64,000 nt of DNA from Nepenthes gracilis. Taxonomy: Eukaryota; Streptophyta; Magnoliopsida; Caryophyllales; Nepenthaceae. A program made the translations under genes and the position numbers. Location of the stretch: assembly GCA_033239525.1 (NCBI GenBank), contig BSYO01000031.1, positions 1,488,001-1,552,000 on the forward strand, written 5' to 3'. Below are positions 62,368 to 64,000 of this stretch, piece after piece; the first letter of the stretch is position 1, and the number at the start of each line of letters is the position of its first letter. Under the pieces are notes generated by a model, which searched no databases, had not been told where the DNA came from, and saw only the letters and a list, made by a program, of their open reading frames with translations.

Positions 62368-63130
62368 TGTAGAGTCCCACATCGGATGGGGAGGTAAACG
62401 AAGCGTGCCTTATAATAAGGGCGTGGATACCTCTCTCTTGACGACGTGTTTTGGGGGCGGTGGATTCCGTCTGCCAGGAACAAAACCGTGCGGGTTGCGT
62501 GATGGCCTGGGACGCCGTGAAGTTCCCCCATCCCAAAGCGGACAATATCGTCATGCGGATGCGCTAGGGACGTTACAGATGGTATCAGAGCCGGGATCCG
62601 GTCAGGTGTGCCAGCGAAGACGCTGGGTCCCCAAGGGGTGGACTGTAGAGTCCCACATCGGATGGGGAGGTGAATGAAGCGTGCCTTATAATAATGGCGT
62701 GGATACCTCTTCCTTGACGACGCGTTTTGGGGGCGGTGGATTCCGTCTGCCAGGAACAAAACCGTGCGGGCTGCGTGTTGGCCTGGGACGCCGTGAAGTT
62801 CCCCCAACCCAAAGCGGACAATATCGTCATACGGATGCGCCGGGGACGTTACAAATGGTATCAGAGCCGGGATCCGGTCCAGTGTGCCAGCGGGGACGCT
62901 GGGTCCCCAAGGGGGGTGGACTGTAGAGTCCCACATCAGATGGGGAGGTGAACGAAGCGTGCCTTATAATAAGGGCGTGGATACCTCTCCCTTGACGACG
63001 CGTTTTGGGGGCGGTGGATTCCTTCTGCCAGGAACAAAACCGTGCGGGCTGCGTGATGGCCTGGGACGCCGTGAAGTTTCCCCATCCCAAAGCGGACAAT
63101 ATCGTCATGCGGATGCGCCGGGACGTTACA
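62368..63130. mobile_element. TRIM element array: three LTRs, two internal domains
   Basis: LTRs of 210, 210 and 209 bp (62368-62577, 62644-62853, 62922-63130) each start TGTAGAGTCCCACATC and end GACGTTACA. The two internal segments are 66 and 68 bp. Each begins with the primer-binding site TGGTATCAGAGCC and ends with a purine-rich CCCCAAGGGG(GG)TGGAC. Flanks carry GTATG on both sides (62363-62367 and 63131-63135). It resembles the plant TRIM families whose LTR starts with TCCCACATCGG. The frames crossing it are not genes. Confidence 0.95.
62580..62592 (+). other. TRIM primer-binding site
   Basis: TGGTATCAGAGCC, initiator-Met type, 2 bp after the first LTR. It is repeated in the second internal segment at 62856-62868. 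It gives the TRIM a plus orientation. Confidence 0.93.
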
Positions 63131-63901
63131 GTATGGGCTTACATTGATTCTAATAATCGTCTTACTAACTCTCGTTCACACTCAAAGTTCTTGGTATTCT
63201 TCTAGTCTCCCAAACGACTTCGGTATTTTTCTCTATGTCCTCAGAATTTTGTGAGTCCTTGGGCTTTTTATGACATACTTGGTCTCTTTCTAATGTCCTC
63301 AAACTCTTTCTAATTTTCTCTATTTCTTTCTTAACAACCTTGGTCTTTTCTAATTTCTCAAACAATCTCGATCTTTTTCTAAGTCCTCGAGCTCTTAATG
63401 ATGTCCACATGAGTTACTGTTCATTTACTGACCACAGTTTTCATGGTCATTTTGATTATCTCATTATTTTCGATCAACTTATTATTTTTGATCAACTACA
63501 TTATTCCTGTCAACTATGCTAGTTCCAGTCAACGATTCTATTTTCAGTTAACTCTCTGACCGGTCAACAATTTAATTTGTCCAGTCAACAGGCTAATTCT
63601 TTAAGTAGGTCAATCCGATCAACTTTTCTTAGCTTTCCATCTTACTACTTCGGTTGATTATCAGCTACCTTGGTCATTATCAACTATCTCGGTTGTTATT
63701 AATTATCACAATCATTATCAAGTATCAGGGTCAATTACTAACTTCCTCAGCCATTATCACAACAACTTCCTTGGTCATTATCATACATCAACCTCAGCCA
63801 ATTTCCCATTAAGGCCAATCAACAAGTCAATTCGGTCAACTATATTACCTAAGCTAACTTTCCCTATTGAGAGCTTAAGTTCTTGGAACCTGATCCTTAC
63901 A

Positions 63902-64000
63902 GATCTCTTCCTATCAGCATGACTTTTCTTATGACTTTGAGTCTCAACCAGCCAATCCCTAATGATCTTGATCTTCTCTAACGAATCTTGAATGATATCG
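63902..64000 (-). pseudogene. Element E pol, distal part, cut by the window end
   Basis: The minus-strand frame contains SLEKIKIIRDWL and SHKKSHADRKR, the conserved integrase segment that lies immediately upstream of the FEADNHVF segment at 57912. This confirms that D interrupts one continuous pol region. Confidence 0.88.

Larger units (their letters stand above)
57922..63901 (-). mobile_element. Element D: complete non-autonomous Ty3/gypsy element inside E
   Basis: Direct LTRs 57922-60169 and 60832-63901 (the latter contains the TRIM), with an interior of only 662 bp. Both flanks carry GATCT (57917-57921, 63902-63906), a perfect target duplication. The interior retains a polypurine tract (minus-strand AAGTGGGGGAGAAT), a gag start and a degenerate primer site (TTGTATTAGAG). 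It has no pol, so mobility would have depended on proteins supplied in trans. Confidence 0.93.
60832..63901 (-). repeat. Element D 5' LTR, split by TRIM
   Basis: About 2302 bp without the TRIM and one target duplication; plus strand TGTGATGG to CCTTACA. TATAAATA lies at 62250-62257. Confidence 0.9.

Noticed and set aside
62300..63205. Multiple overlapping frames up to 198 codons with similar proteins on both strands
   Set aside because: They cover the TRIM LTR triplication. The similarity between frames reflects the DNA repeats, not a gene family.

Overview
This is nuclear DNA of a flowering plant, most likely a eudicot. The evidence is an AT-rich background, genes with introns, Ty1/copia and Ty3/gypsy LTR retrotransposons primed by initiator-Met tRNA, a TRIM element and a MITE. 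The species cannot be read from the sequence. Nearly all of the window is old retrotransposon sequence, nested and rearranged. I see only two host genes, a pair of short-chain dehydrogenase/reductase (SDR) paralogs on the minus strand. I see no rRNA, tRNA, CRISPR or operon-like structure, and no evidence for a new biological system.

Layout. 1-4440: fragments of two large LTRs, including a dense array of short tandem repeats (about 1000-2290). 4887-6415: SDR1, apparently intact, two exons, with a MITE in its intron. 7111-14669: a decayed Ty3/gypsy element with 2.1-kb LTRs. 14670-22393: an AT-rich spacer interrupted by a deletion derivative of a SIRE-like copia element (15611-19109) and a solo LTR (19629-20962). 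22394-30272: gypsy LTRs and pol remnants in both orientations. 30273-33948: AT-rich sequence with microsatellites and a diverged third copy of the spacer. 33949-40474: SDR2, whose second exon is split by a complete 5.3-kb Ty1/copia element (34245-39530) with a perfect 5-bp target duplication. 42155-48578: a pol-less gypsy element (C). 48579-57445: a second copy, in direct orientation, of the block at 9963-24058. It lacks the two insertions at 15611 and 19629 and therefore shows their empty sites. 57433-64000: reverse-oriented gypsy pol (E) split by a complete non-autonomous gypsy element D (57922-63901, target duplication GATCT), which itself carries a TRIM array (62368-63130, target duplication GTATG).

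How it fits together. The two SDR genes are tandem paralogs. They share orientation, a 50-bp first exon, a GC-AG intron at the same codon and similar TATA-proximal sequence, and are now separated by about 27 kb of retrotransposons. SDR1 probably encodes a cytosolic NAD-dependent alcohol dehydrogenase of the secoisolariciresinol dehydrogenase/momilactone synthase-like class. SDR2 was an open, apparently functional gene until the copia insertion. Relative order can be read from nesting: E, then D, then TRIM. On the other side, the direct duplication came before the SIRE-derivative and solo-LTR insertions.
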